A stretch of 64,000 nt of DNA from contig NZ_JBGUAZ010000002.1 in the NCBI RefSeq assembly GCF_041821085.1, positions 248,001-312,000 on the forward strand. Reading direction: 5' to 3'. The stretch comes from Natrinema sp. HArc-T2 (GTDB lineage: Archaea; Halobacteriota; Halobacteria; Halobacteriales; Natrialbaceae). A program made the translations under genes and the position numbers. Numbering within the stretch: the stretch's first letter is position 1; every line of letters begins with the position of its first letter. Positions 1 through 9,305 of the stretch are shown here, piece after piece. Below the pieces are notes generated by a model. It was not told the origin of the DNA, did no database searches, and was given only the letters and a program-made list of their open reading frames with translations.

Positions 1-929
1 TACTCGAGCAGCCAGCTCAATAACGCCTTCTGAGCGTGAAGCCTGTTTTCAGCCTGATCGAAGACGATCGACTGCTCACCCTCGACGACATCGTCGGTAA
101 TCTCTTCGCCGCGGTGGGCCGGGAGACAGTGCATCACGGATGCATCGGGGGCGTGCTCGAGCAGGTCCGCGGAGACCTGGAAACCATCGAAGTCGTTCAT
201 GCGAACGTCGCGTTCGTCTTCCTGGCCCATCGAGATCCAGACGTCCGTGTAGATGACGTCGGCGTCGGTGGCCGCCTCGATGGGGTCGGTCGTCGTCGTC
301 GGATCGCCGCCGAGGTCGCGGGCGCGCTCTAAGACGGCCTCGTCGACTTCGTATCCCTCGGGCGTCGCGATTGTCAGGTCGACACCGGTCAGCGCACAGC
401 CGAGCGCGAACGACTGGGCGACGTTGTTCCCGTCGCCGATCCAGGCTGCCGAGACGTCCTCGAGGCCATCTTCGTGTTCGCGGATCGTCTGCAGATCCGC
501 GAGCGTCTGGCAGGGGTGGGCATCGTCGGTTAGCCCATTGACGATCGGCACCGACGAGTATTCGGCGAGCACCTCGACGTTCTCGTGTTTGAAGACGCGG
601 GCCATTACCGCGTCGACGTATCGCGAGAGTGCCCGCGAGGTGTCTTTCAGCGGTTCGCCCCGTCCGAGCTGGATGTCGTCTTCCCCGAGGAAGATCGCGT
701 GCCCGCCCAGTTGGGTCATCCCCGTCTCGAAGGAGACCCGGGTCCGGGTGCTTGCCTTCTGGAAGAGCATCCCTAAGGTCTGTCCGGACAGGTCGGCGTG
801 GTCCTCGCCGTTCTCGACGGCGTGTTTGTACTCCTCGGCCTTATCGAGAACTGCGAACAGTTCCTCCTCGGAGAGGTCGTCGACGTCGAGGAAATGTCTC
901 GGCTGTGTCTCGTCCGTATCTGTCTTCAT
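1..929 (-). CDS. argF: Ornithine carbamoyltransferase, 3' end at the window edge
   Basis: This enzyme condenses ornithine with carbamoyl phosphate to give citrulline, in the cytoplasm. The translation starts MKTDTDETQPRHFLDVDD and carries the carbamoyl-phosphate motif SFQKASTRTR-type sequence (here FQKASTRTRVSFE) near residue 55, HPCQTLADL near residue 135 and the ornithine-binding MHCLPAHRGEE near residue 265. The last readable codons are LSWLLE, followed by TA at the edge, so at most the stop codon or very little is missing. It is the last gene of the arginine cluster, 32 bases after argE. ATG at 929 is the only start that keeps the conserved N-terminus. Confidence 0.95.
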   Translation of the reverse strand, partial: MKTDTDETQPRHFLDVDDLSEEELFAVLDKAEEYKHAVENGEDHADLSGQTLGMLFQKASTRTRVSFETGMTQLGGHAIFLGEDDIQLGRGEPLKDTSRALSRYVDAVMARVFKHENVEVLAEYSSVPIVNGLTDDAHPCQTLADLQTIREHEDGLEDVSAAWIGDGNNVAQSFALGCALTGVDLTIATPEGYEVDEAVLERARDLGGDPTTTTDPIEAATDADVIYTDVWISMGQEDERDVRMNDFDGFQVSADLLEHAPDASVMHCLPAHRGEEITDDVVEGEQSIVFDQAENRLHAQKALLSWLLE

Positions 930-961
930 AGTATAATAACTCGTCTACGAATACTTAGTGG

Positions 962-2032
962 TCAGTCCTCACTGAGCGTCCGCGCGACGCGCTCTAAGAT
1001 CGACACTGACTGGTCGAACTCCGACAGCGGGAGCCGTTCGTCGGGTGCGTGATCGAGGTCTGAGTTGCCGGGCCCGTAGGTAACCATCGGACAGTCCCAG
1101 GCTCCGGCGTAGATGTTCATGTCGCTGGTGCCGGTCTTTCGTACCAGACGCGGGTCGGCGCCTTCCTGGCGGATGGCAACGCGGAACGCCCGGGCGACCT
1201 CCGTTCGCGGGCTCATCATCACCGGAGGCACCTTGTCCTTCCAGGTGACGGTCCCGACCTCGAGTTCGGCTTCCGCGGCTTCACGGACGGTCTCGACGTC
1301 GAGCGCCGGCGGCACGCGCAACTGGACGTCCATCGTCGTCTCGACGGAGAGGCCGTCCTCGCTGACACCGCCTTCGATGTCGACCGGCTTGGTCGTTACC
1401 TGCTCGAAGATCGGTTCGTACTCGTCGCCTTCGAAGCGCTCCTCGACGGCGGACCACCAGCGAACGGCGTGTTGGATCGCGTTCGGGTCCGGTCGGGAGG
1501 TGTGGCCCGACTCGCTTGTCGCGACGTACGTGCCGGCGATCAATCCGCGATAGCCGAGTGTGATTCCGTCGGCCCCGGAGGGCTCACCGTTGACGACGGC
1601 GTCCGGCGAAGTCTCCCGGTCGTCGACCAGATAGCGCGACCCCTTCGAGTCGACTTCCTCACCGACGACACCGACGAAGGAAACACCGGTACGAACGGCA
1701 GCAGCCGCCATCGCGGCGAGCGGGCCCGTCGCGTCGACGCTGCCACGCCCCCAGAGGATCTCGTCGTCGCCGGTTTCCTCGACCTCGACGGGGATGTCAC
1801 CCGGCACGGTGTCGATGTGTGAGGTGAGGAGGACGGAATCATCCGCTGGCGCGCGGACGTTCCCGACCGCGTCGATCCAGACCTCTCGATCGTGGGCCTC
1901 GAAGAAATCCACGAGGCGTTTGGCCGCCTCGCGTTCCTCGCGGGTCGGCGAGGGAATCGAGACGAGGTCGACCAGCAGCTCTCGAGCCTCCTCGAGCGAG
2001 ACGTCCGTCGGGTCGCCCGTGCTCGCGTTCAT
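962..2032 (-). CDS. argE: [LysW]-ornithine/lysine hydrolase (M20 peptidase family)
   Basis: The protein is a 356-residue M20 family zinc hydrolase that releases ornithine from the LysW carrier, the role of LysK or ArgE in LysW pathways. Metal ligands are visible in SHIDTVPG (His72, Asp74), in GRGSVDATGP near residue 97 and in VVGEEVDSKGSRYL near residue 128. It begins with ATG overlapping the stop of argD by four bases, so translation is coupled. Its placement with lysW, lysX, argC, argB and argD argues for the LysW-linked substrate rather than free acetylornithine; the exact substrate is inferred from context. Confidence 0.92.
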   Translation of the reverse strand: MNASTGDPTDVSLEEARELLVDLVSIPSPTREEREAAKRLVDFFEAHDREVWIDAVGNVRAPADDSVLLTSHIDTVPGDIPVEVEETGDDEILWGRGSVDATGPLAAMAAAAVRTGVSFVGVVGEEVDSKGSRYLVDDRETSPDAVVNGEPSGADGITLGYRGLIAGTYVATSESGHTSRPDPNAIQHAVRWWSAVEERFEGDEYEPIFEQVTTKPVDIEGGVSEDGLSVETTMDVQLRVPPALDVETVREAAEAELEVGTVTWKDKVPPVMMSPRTEVARAFRVAIRQEGADPRLVRKTGTSDMNIYAGAWDCPMVTYGPGNSDLDHAPDERLPLSEFDQSVSILERVARTLSED

Positions 2033-3180
2033 GATTCGGTGTCGTCGGGGGAGATGACCGCGTCTAGCGCGTCCACGAGCTGATCCGCCGCGTCGTTGTC
2101 GATCACCAGCGGCGGAAGCAGGCGCAGGACGGTTCGCCCTGCGGGCAGCGCCAGCACCTGATGCTTCATCGCGAGGTCGCGGGCGACGCGGTTCGACCCC
2201 CGCTTCAACTCGATACCGATGAGCAGCCCCTCACCGCGGATCTCACGCACTTCGTCACCGAGGGTGGCCTCGAGTTCCGTCGTGAGGTAGTCGCCCATCG
2301 AAGCGGCGTGGGCGGGCCACTCCTCCTCGACCAGCGTCGAGATCGTCGCGTGGACCGCCGCGGTGACGACGGGGCCGCCGCTGAATGTCGAATTGTGCGA
2401 GGCCGCGCCGTCGGCGATCCAGTCTCGAACCGCGACGCCGCCGATCGGGAGGCCGTTGCCGAGGCCTTTCGCGGTCGTGAGGATATCGGGGGTGACGCCT
2501 GCGTTCTGGCAGGCCCACATCGACCCCGTCCGTCCCATGCCGGTCTGGACCTCGTCGAAGACCAGCGCCGCGCCGGCCTCGTCGGTGCATTCGCGGGCAG
2601 TCTCGAGGTAGCCCGCTGGCGGGACGTTGATCCCGCCTTCGCCCTGGATCGGCTCGAGGATCACCGCCGCAGTCTCGTCGTCCACGGCGGCTGCAAGCTC
2701 CTCGCCGTCGCCGTAGGGAACGAACTCCACGCCGCCAGCCAGGGGCTCGAACGGCTCCTTGTACTTGTCCTTCCAGGTCGCTGCGAGCGCCCCCATCGTC
2801 CGCCCGTGGAACGAGCGGGTCGCAGCGACGATCTTCGAGTTGCCGGTCGCCGACCGGGCGAACTTCAGCGCGGCCTCGTTAGCCTCGGTTCCAGAGTTAC
2901 AGAACCAGGCCGACTCGAGACCGTCGGGCGTCGACGCGACGAACGCCGCGTAGGCGTCTTCCCGCGACTGGACGGGAAACGAGGAGTCGACGAACGTCAG
3001 ATCGGCGACCTGCTCGGTGACCGCGTCGACGACCGCGGGATGGGAGTGTCCGAGCGGCGTGCAGGCGAAACTCGCGCCCGCGTCGATGTACTCCGTGCCG
3101 TCGGACGTGTAGAGGTACGGTCCCTCACCGCGCTCGATGCCGATCGGCTTGCTGCCGGAGACGAAATCGAGGTCGCTCAT
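2029..3180 (-). CDS. argD: LysW-linked acetylornithine-type aminotransferase (class III)
   Basis: This 383-residue class III PLP aminotransferase converts the LysW-gamma-glutamate semialdehyde (or acetylglutamate semialdehyde) to the ornithine derivative. Visible motifs include FCNSGTEANEAALKFAR near residue 95, the PLP aspartate in VFDEVQTGMGRTG near residue 208, and TTAKGLGNGLPIG, whose lysine near residue 238 should form the Schiff base. The gene overlaps both neighbours by four bases (argB upstream, argE downstream), which marks a tightly coupled operon. The length is normal for ArgD/LysJ. Confidence 0.95.
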   Translation of the reverse strand: MSDLDFVSGSKPIGIERGEGPYLYTSDGTEYIDAGASFACTPLGHSHPAVVDAVTEQVADLTFVDSSFPVQSREDAYAAFVASTPDGLESAWFCNSGTEANEAALKFARSATGNSKIVAATRSFHGRTMGALAATWKDKYKEPFEPLAGGVEFVPYGDGEELAAAVDDETAAVILEPIQGEGGINVPPAGYLETARECTDEAGAALVFDEVQTGMGRTGSMWACQNAGVTPDILTTAKGLGNGLPIGGVAVRDWIADGAASHNSTFSGGPVVTAAVHATISTLVEEEWPAHAASMGDYLTTELEATLGDEVREIRGEGLLIGIELKRGSNRVARDLAMKHQVLALPAGRTVLRLLPPLVIDNDAADQLVDALDAVISPDDTES

Positions 3181-4043
3181 TCTGCGGCCTCCGTTTCAGC
3201 GTCGTCTTCATCCGCGAGCACGCCGGGCTCGAGGGTCGTCCCCTCGCCGTCGAGCGCGCTCGTAATCGGCTCGTCCGCGTTCGCGTCCGCAACGACGACC
3301 GAAGACGCGCCGCCCTCGAGTGCCTCCTCGGCGGCCATGACCTTCTTGGTCATGAATCCCTCGGCGGCGTCCTTGACGCCCTCGAATTCCGCAGGTGTGG
3401 CAGCCGACTCGATCTTGGTCGATTCGTCATCGGGGTCCTCGTAGACACCCGAGACGTCGGTCAACAAGACCAGATCGGCCTCGAGCGCACCGGCGATCGC
3501 CGCCGCAGCGCGGTCGGCGTCGGCATTAACGGCGGTGTAGCCGCCCGACTTCTCCTTGCCGAGGATCGGGACCGAGACGACGGGCGTGTAGCCACCGTCG
3601 AGCGTCGTCTCGAGCAAGTCGGCGTTGACCGACTCGATTTTGCCCGAGTGGTCGCCGCGCTTGATCTTCTTCTTGCCGTCCTCTTTGACGCGGACGGCGG
3701 ACTTGCGTTTGCCAGAGAGTAGTTTGCCGTCAGTACCCGAGAGGCCGACTGCGTCGACACCCTCGTTGTGCAGGCTCTCGACCAGATCGGTGTTGAGCTT
3801 GCCCGGCATCACCATTTTGAAGACGTCCATCGTGCGCTCGTCGGTAAAGCGCCCAACCACTCCTCCTGGAGTCTCGACGTAGGTGGGTTCCTCGCCGAGC
3901 TCCTCTAAGGTCTCGTCGACGGCGGTCGAGCCGCCGTGGGTGAGGACGACGTCTTCGCCGTCTTCGACGAGGCTCGCAACGTCGGCGAGTGCGCCTTCGG
4001 GATCGACGGCGCGTGCACCGCCGACCTTGACGACGACCGTCAT
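3177..4043 (-). CDS. argB: LysW-glutamate / acetylglutamate kinase
   Basis: This amino acid kinase of 288 residues phosphorylates the gamma carboxyl of the carrier-bound glutamate. The N-terminal VVKVGGARAVDP and VLTHGGSTAVDE motifs, the TDGKLLSGKRK segment near residue 105 and the nucleotide-site region ADLVLLTDVSGVYEDPDD near residue 190 are those of the acetylglutamate kinase and LysZ family. The C-terminus is an acidic tail (EDDAETEAAE), common in haloarchaeal enzymes. It follows argC directly and overlaps argD by four bases. Confidence 0.95.
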   Translation of the reverse strand: MTVVVKVGGARAVDPEGALADVASLVEDGEDVVLTHGGSTAVDETLEELGEEPTYVETPGGVVGRFTDERTMDVFKMVMPGKLNTDLVESLHNEGVDAVGLSGTDGKLLSGKRKSAVRVKEDGKKKIKRGDHSGKIESVNADLLETTLDGGYTPVVSVPILGKEKSGGYTAVNADADRAAAAIAGALEADLVLLTDVSGVYEDPDDESTKIESAATPAEFEGVKDAAEGFMTKKVMAAEEALEGGASSVVVADANADEPITSALDGEGTTLEPGVLADEDDAETEAAE

Positions 4044-5090
4044 CTACGGTGCCCCCACGGGGTGGAGTCCCGTAAACTCGAGTCCAGCCGTCTCCTCGAA
4101 GCCCAGCGCAATGTTGGCAGCATGAACCGCCTGGCCCGCGGAGCCTTTCATCATGTTGTCGATGGCCGAGAAGACGACAATGCGTTTGTTCGACGGATCG
4201 AGTTCGAAGCCGACCTCCGCGAGGTTGGTCCCCGCGACCGACTTCGGTTCGGGGTAGCGGTAGACGCCGGAGCCGCCGGCGGCCATGCGGACGAACGGCT
4301 CGTCCTCGTAGCAGCCGCGATACGCTTGCCAGAGGTCGCCCTTCGAGACGGGGCCCGACGGGAAGACGTGGTTCGTCGCACTCGCACCGCGGATCATGTC
4401 CACGGCGTGGCAGGTAAACGACACCGAGGTGCCGAGGAACTGCTCGATCTCGGCCTCGTGGCGGTGGCCCGTCGGCGCGTAGGGGCGGACGACACCCGAG
4501 CGCTCGGGGTGGCTCGAGGCCTCGCCGCCGCCGGCACCCCCTTCCGAGGAGCCGACTTTCACGTCGGTGACGATCTGCTCGCCGCCCTCTAGGATGTCGT
4601 GTTCGAACAGCGGATAGAGCCCGAGGATCGTCGCGGTGGCGTTACAGCCGCCACCCGCGATGAGTTCTGCTCCCTCGAGGTTCTCGCGGTTGATCTCGGG
4701 AAGTGCGTATTCGGCCTTTTCCAAGTACTCGGGGGCCTCGTGGCCGTCATACCACTCGTCGTACTGGTCCTCGCTCTCGAGGCGGAAGTCCGCCGAGAGG
4801 TCTACGACCGTATCCGCGATCTCGAAGAACTCGTCGATCTGACCCATCGAGACGCCGTGTGGCGTCGCCGCAAAGAGGACGTCGACGCTCTCGAGATCGT
4901 CGGGTTCGGTAAAGCGCAGGTCCGTCCCGCGCAACGGCGGGTGGACGGAGCCGACGCTCTTGCCGGCTTTCGACCGGCTCGTGACCTCCGCAAGCTCGAT
5001 GTTCGGGTGGCCGGCGAGCAGTCGCAGGAGCTCGCCGCCCGTAAAGCCCGATCCGCCGATGACGGTCGCGGTGACGGTGTCGGCTGCCAT
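4044..5090 (-). CDS. argC: LysW-glutamyl-phosphate / N-acetyl-gamma-glutamyl-phosphate reductase
   Basis: This NADPH-dependent reductase of 348 residues makes the semialdehyde from the acyl phosphate produced by ArgB. The Rossmann motif GGSGFTGGELLRLLAGHP lies at residues 12-29. The catalytic cysteine is in GGGCNATATILGLYPL near residue 148, and the substrate loop SSEGGAGGGEASSHPERSG follows near residue 180. It overlaps lysX by one base and abuts argB. The LysY and ArgC subfamilies cannot be separated by reading alone; the cluster supports the LysW-linked form. Confidence 0.94.
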   Translation of the reverse strand: MAADTVTATVIGGSGFTGGELLRLLAGHPNIELAEVTSRSKAGKSVGSVHPPLRGTDLRFTEPDDLESVDVLFAATPHGVSMGQIDEFFEIADTVVDLSADFRLESEDQYDEWYDGHEAPEYLEKAEYALPEINRENLEGAELIAGGGCNATATILGLYPLFEHDILEGGEQIVTDVKVGSSEGGAGGGEASSHPERSGVVRPYAPTGHRHEAEIEQFLGTSVSFTCHAVDMIRGASATNHVFPSGPVSKGDLWQAYRGCYEDEPFVRMAAGGSGVYRYPEPKSVAGTNLAEVGFELDPSNKRIVVFSAIDNMMKGSAGQAVHAANIALGFEETAGLEFTGLHPVGAP

Positions 5091-5965
5091 CAGGCGCTCA
5101 CCTCGAGTTCCGGATCGGCCGCCGCGGCTTTCTGCTCGAGCCAGTCGACGACGGTGCCGGCGATGTCGGTCTCGACGGCTTCATCGAGCGCTTTGAACTC
5201 GACGGTGTGGTTGACCTCGTGGACGGTGTAGGAATCACCGGTCTCCATGAGGTCGACGCCGAGTAAGCCGCCACCGACGGCGTCGCTGGCCTTTTCGACG
5301 AGGTCCAGCGCTTCATCGTCGAGGTCGAAGACGTCCGTCTCTGCTCCCTTGGCGGCGTTAGTGATCCAGTGGTCCGACGAGCGGACCATCGCGGCGATCG
5401 GCTCGCCGTCGACCGCGAGCACGCGAATGTCGCGACCGGGTTTCTCGACGAACTCCTGGACGTAGAACACCTTGTGCTCGTAGTGGCCAAGCGTCGCCTT
5501 GTGCTCCAAGATGGCCTCGGCGGCCGACTCGGAGTCGATCTTGGCCATCAGGCGGCCCCACGATCCCACGACGGGTTTGAGGACGCACGGATAGCCGAAG
5601 TCCTCGATGGCTTCCATCGCGGTGTCTTTCGTAAACGCGACTTTCGTCGCGGGCGTGGGTACGCCCGCCTGCTCGAGCGCGAGGCTGTTTTTCACTTTGT
5701 CAGCGCAGATATCGGCGGTCTCGTGGCTGTTGACCACGGGGATGCCGTAGGCCTCGAAGAACTGCGTCGCATAGAGGCTCCGGCTCGTGGCGAGACAGCG
5801 GTCGACGACGATATCGAGATCTGCGAACGCCTCGGGTGCCTCCGAAATGTCGAAGGTCTGCTTGCGAACGTCGATCTTCGTAACCTCGTGATCGCGCTCG
5901 CGAAGCTCGTTCAACAGGAGCTTCTCGTCTTTGCGAATCCGTGAATAGAGTATGCCTACGTTCAC
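5090..5965 (-). CDS. lysX: LysW-glutamate ligase, ATP-grasp (LysX/ArgX)
   Basis: This ATP-grasp ligase attaches glutamate (or aminoadipate) to the C-terminal glutamate of LysW. The N-terminus NVGILYSRIRKDEKLLLNEL, the central PCVLKPVVGSWGRLMAKI near residue 135 and the metal-binding end MVEVNHTVEF-type segment (here YTVHEVNHTVEFK) match LysX. The frame is open from a GTG at 5974, but GTG at 5965 is preferred: it gives the conserved MNVGILYS start and has AGAGGTG as ribosome binding site five bases upstream. Haloarchaea make lysine by the diaminopimelate route, so glutamate and arginine synthesis are the likely role here. Confidence 0.93.
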   Translation of the reverse strand: MNVGILYSRIRKDEKLLLNELRERDHEVTKIDVRKQTFDISEAPEAFADLDIVVDRCLATSRSLYATQFFEAYGIPVVNSHETADICADKVKNSLALEQAGVPTPATKVAFTKDTAMEAIEDFGYPCVLKPVVGSWGRLMAKIDSESAAEAILEHKATLGHYEHKVFYVQEFVEKPGRDIRVLAVDGEPIAAMVRSSDHWITNAAKGAETDVFDLDDEALDLVEKASDAVGGGLLGVDLMETGDSYTVHEVNHTVEFKALDEAVETDIAGTVVDWLEQKAAAADPELEVSA

Positions 5966-6056
5966 GCGAGCCACCTCTGAATGGCTGTGAGGAACTCGCT
6001 ACGAGCCCCTCGGATCGTGTGCGCAGTGCGGGCCGGTGTCGCGCCCGTCTGCAAGG

Positions 6057-6221
6057 TCACTCACCCCAGTCCTCTTCGAGCTCGGGGGCTCGCTCGAGGA
6101 CTGGCGGCTCGGTGTCGACGACTTCCAGCTCGGCACCACAGGTCGTACAGTCAACGATCTCTCCGACTTCCAGATCGTCGTGCAGGGACAGTTCAGCCCC
6201 ACACTCGACGCATTCGGTCAT
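6057..6221 (-). CDS. lysW: Amino-group carrier protein LysW/ArgW
   Basis: This 54-residue zinc-ribbon carrier protein holds the growing amino acid on its C-terminal glutamate. Two CxxC pairs are present at residues 4/7 and 25/28. The C-terminus is acidic and ends in EDWGE, the signature to which LysX adds glutamate. The ATG at 6221 has a TATA-like TTTAAGG about 30 bases upstream, so this small gene opens the lysW-lysX-argCBDEF operon. The gene is short enough to be missed by ordinary length cut-offs. Confidence 0.95.
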   Translation of the reverse strand: MTECVECGAELSLHDDLEVGEIVDCTTCGAELEVVDTEPPVLERAPELEEDWGE

Positions 6222-6247
6222 TGTACTCGCACGTGGGAGCCGCGATC

Positions 6248-6254
6248 CCTTAAA
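6248..6254 (-). promoter_or_regulatory. TATA box of the lysW-argF operon
   Basis: TTTAAGG on the minus strand is centred about 30 bases before the lysW ATG, the archaeal TATA position for a transcript with almost no leader. The rest of the 228-base gap to argH holds no further gene that I can support. Confidence 0.55.
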
Positions 6255-6449
6255 GCCTTCGAACCTAACAGCAAAATTATACTAACTGCACTGCCCTCTA
6301 ACGGACCGTAGACGCCATTTCACCGCAATTCTACTTTGACATATCATGAAGCGAGTAATTCATCCCCTCACGGGGATCGTCGTCGGAGCGGGCGGTCGCC
6401 ACTCCATGACGTCGCCGCCCGTCCCGTTCCGATCGCTCGAGTGACGCGG

Positions 6450-7955
6450 TCAGACATACCCGTTCACCTCCGACCGGAGCGCCTCGTGAGCCGACTCGAG
6501 TGCTGCGGTCAACTCGGCGTGTGCGTCGTCGCCGCCCGCGAGCGCTTCGCGGGCCGCCACGAACTGGTCGTCGACCACCTCGGGGGCGGGACCGCCCTGG
6601 GAGTCACGGCTCGCGACGCTTTTGGCGGGGTCGAGTGCGTCTGCGACGGCGTCGGGGTCGACGTAGGCCTCGAGCGACTCGCCGAGGACCTCCTGAGCGG
6701 CGGCCTCGAGGGCATCGTAGTCCGCACCGGTTTCGGCTGCGATGGCCACCAGTTCGTGTGCAGTACGGAACGGCAGCCCGTTGGCCGCCAACAGGTCCGC
6801 GACGCCGGTCGCGGTCGAGAAACCTTCGCCGGCTTCCGCGGCCAGCGTCTCTTCGTTCCAGTCGGCCGTCGCGACCGCACCCGCGGCGACTTCGCTGGCT
6901 TCGGTCACCGCGTCAACGGTCTCCCAGGCGTGGGCCGTCGCCCGCTGAAGGTCGCGGTTGTACGCACGCGGCAGGCCCTTGAGCGTCGTCGTCAGCCCCT
7001 GGACGCTGCCGGCCGCATCGCCCGCGACCGCGCGGACGAGTTCCAGCGTGTCGGGATTCTTCTTCTGGGGCATGATCGAGGACGTCGACGAATAGTCGTC
7101 CGACAGCTCGACGAAGCCGCGGTTCGCGAAGATGATCACGTCCTCGGCCAGTCCCGACAGCGTCGTCGCGTGCGTCGACAGCGCCTGGACCGTCTCGAGC
7201 AGGAAATCCCGGCTCGAGGAGGCGTCCATCGAGTTCTCGACCACGCCGTCGAAGCCGAGCAAGTCGGCGGTGCGTTCGCGGTCGATGTCGAACGTCGTGC
7301 CCGCGAACGCTGCGCCACCCAGCGGCGATTCGTTGATCCGCGCGTAGGCCTCGAGCAGGCGTTCGGTATCGCGGCGAACGGCCCCCTCGTAGGCCAGCGC
7401 CCAGTGAGCAACGGTGGTCGGCTGGGCGGGCTGAAGGTGGGTGTAGCCAGGCATGATCGTCTCCTGGTGTTCGTCGGCCACGTCGACCAGGGACTCGCGG
7501 AGCGCGAGCGTCGTCTCGATCGCCGCAAGGATGTCCTCGCGCAAGCGGTAGCGGATACAGGCCGCGACCTCGTCGTTGCGCGAGCGCGCGGTGTGCATCT
7601 TGCCGCCGTCGGCGCCAACGCGCTCGATGACGGCTGTCTCGATGGCTTCGTGAACGTCCTCGCCGTCGGGTAGCGAATCGTGACCGTCAACTTCGACTGC
7701 GTCGAGGGCAGTCAAGATCTCACCGGCAACGTCGTCGTCGATGATCCCCTGCTCGGCGAGCATGACCGTGTGCGCGCGGTCGACCGCGAGATCGGCCTGG
7801 AAAATGCGTTCGTCCGCTGCGAGCGAGGAGAGGAAGCTCCGGGCGGGGCCGCCGCTGAAGCGGTCTCGGCGGACGACACCGTCGGATCGTTCACCACCGT
7901 CAGTGAGCACCGGGTCGCGCTCGGGTTCGCCGTCGGGAGCACTCTCCTCAAACAT
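6450..7955 (-). CDS. argH: Argininosuccinate lyase
   Basis: This enzyme of the fumarase/aspartase superfamily (501 residues) splits argininosuccinate into arginine and fumarate. The conserved TARSRNDEVAACIRYRL near residue 118, GYTHLQPAQPTT near residue 168 and the signature SSIMPQKKNPDTLEL near residue 292 are present, the last holding the catalytic serine loop. The first 26 residues are a variable acidic leader before the conserved DRFSGGPARSFLSS. It starts two bases after argG ends, so both lie on one transcript. The ATG at 7955 is accepted, although an internal start could trim the leader. Confidence 0.96.
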   Translation of the reverse strand: MFEESAPDGEPERDPVLTDGGERSDGVVRRDRFSGGPARSFLSSLAADERIFQADLAVDRAHTVMLAEQGIIDDDVAGEILTALDAVEVDGHDSLPDGEDVHEAIETAVIERVGADGGKMHTARSRNDEVAACIRYRLREDILAAIETTLALRESLVDVADEHQETIMPGYTHLQPAQPTTVAHWALAYEGAVRRDTERLLEAYARINESPLGGAAFAGTTFDIDRERTADLLGFDGVVENSMDASSSRDFLLETVQALSTHATTLSGLAEDVIIFANRGFVELSDDYSSTSSIMPQKKNPDTLELVRAVAGDAAGSVQGLTTTLKGLPRAYNRDLQRATAHAWETVDAVTEASEVAAGAVATADWNEETLAAEAGEGFSTATGVADLLAANGLPFRTAHELVAIAAETGADYDALEAAAQEVLGESLEAYVDPDAVADALDPAKSVASRDSQGGPAPEVVDDQFVAAREALAGGDDAHAELTAALESAHEALRSEVNGYV

Positions 7956-7957
7956 TG

Positions 7958-9160
7958 TTACTCGTCGTCCTCGTCGTCGGCGTTCGCAGCGATCGCCTCG
8001 TTCGCGAGGCGGCGCTGGAAGCCGTGGTACTTCGCGACGCCAGTGGCGTCTTCCTGTTTGATCTTGCCGACCGTCTCGGTGTCGAACGAGGCGTGTTCAG
8101 CCGAGTAGGCCGCGAAGTTGCTCTCGCGAGCGACCGGACGGGCCTGGCCGCCTTCGAAACGGATCGTCACCGTGCCGGTGACGCGTTTCTGAGTCTCGTC
8201 GATGAAGCCCTCGAGCGCGCTCACAAGCGGCGCGTCGATCAGGCCCTCGTAGGCCTTCTGGGACCACTGCTGGTCGATCTGGGTCTTGAACTGGCGCTCC
8301 TCCTGGGTGAGGACGAGGCCCTCGAGGGCCTCGTGGGCGGCGAGCAGCGTCGTCGCTCCGGGGTGTTCGTAGTTCTCGCGGACCTTCAACCCGAGAATGC
8401 GGTCCTCCATCATGTCGGTGCGACCGACGCCGTAGCTGCCGGCGAGTTCGTTGAGGTACTCGATAAGTTCGACCGGCTCGTATTCCTCGCCGTCGACGGC
8501 GACAGGGTAGCCGTCCTCGAAGGTGATGTCGATCTCCTCGGTCTCGCTGCCGGGCTCGTCGGTCCACGCGTAGATGTCACGCGGCGGGACGTAGCTCGGG
8601 TCCTCCAGGTCGTCGCCTTCGACCGAGCGGCTCCAGATGTTGGTGTCGATCGACCAGTCGCCGCCGCTACCACCCTCGACGGGCAGGTCCTTCTCGGCGG
8701 CGTACTCCTGTTCCCACTCGCGGGTCAGGCCGAGTTCGCGCACGGGGGCGATGACCTCGAGATCGGAGTCACGCCAGATGGCCTCGAAGCGGAGCTGGTC
8801 GTTACCCTTGCCGGTACAGCCGTGGGCGATGCCGGTACAGCCCTGTTCCTCCGCGACGTCGAGGATCGCTTCGGCGATCACCGGGCGAGCCAGCGCCGTT
8901 CCCAGCGGGTAGCCCTGGTAGGTCGCGTTCGCGCGAACGCTGTCGAGACAGAGATCAGCGAACTCCTCTCGCGCGTCGACGACGTAGTGCTCGAGACCGA
9001 GCGCTTCGGCGGTTTCTTCAGCTTCGTCGAATTCAGAAGCCGGCTGGCCGACGTCGACGGTGACGCCAATCACGTCGTCGTATCCGTATTCCTCCTCGAG
9101 CAGCGGGACACAGACAGTCGTGTCCAGGCCGCCCGAAAACGCAAGTGCCACGCGGGTCAT
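7958..9160 (-). CDS. argG: Argininosuccinate synthase
   Basis: This enzyme joins citrulline and aspartate with ATP. The N-terminal PP-loop is LAFSGGLDTTVCVPLLEEE. GIAHGCTGKGNDQLRFE lies near residue 115 and the binding segment EGGSGGDWSIDTNIWSRS near residue 165. Length is 400 residues, as usual. A TATA-like CTTAAG lies about 30 bases upstream (9189-9196), so argG has its own promoter in addition to a stronger upstream box at 9421-9430. argG leads the argGH pair and the rest of the arginine genes follow on the same strand. Confidence 0.97.
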   Translation of the reverse strand: MTRVALAFSGGLDTTVCVPLLEEEYGYDDVIGVTVDVGQPASEFDEAEETAEALGLEHYVVDAREEFADLCLDSVRANATYQGYPLGTALARPVIAEAILDVAEEQGCTGIAHGCTGKGNDQLRFEAIWRDSDLEVIAPVRELGLTREWEQEYAAEKDLPVEGGSGGDWSIDTNIWSRSVEGDDLEDPSYVPPRDIYAWTDEPGSETEEIDITFEDGYPVAVDGEEYEPVELIEYLNELAGSYGVGRTDMMEDRILGLKVRENYEHPGATTLLAAHEALEGLVLTQEERQFKTQIDQQWSQKAYEGLIDAPLVSALEGFIDETQKRVTGTVTIRFEGGQARPVARESNFAAYSAEHASFDTETVGKIKQEDATGVAKYHGFQRRLANEAIAANADDEDDE

Positions 9161-9305
9161 ATCGTACTCGAGAGAACTGCCAGGAGAGACTTAAGCACAT
9201 TGGTTTCAATTCCGTAAAATAGCGAGAGAGCTGCTGCTAACCGAAAATACTGCAGTTTCGGGAAAGTTGGAACGAACCGGAACAGGGAAGGAAGATAGTA
9301 CGGGC

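Noticed and set aside
1113-5231. Long plus-strand frames opposite the arginine genes
   Set aside because: They are mirror frames caused by high GC at third positions; the minus-strand genes have full family motifs.
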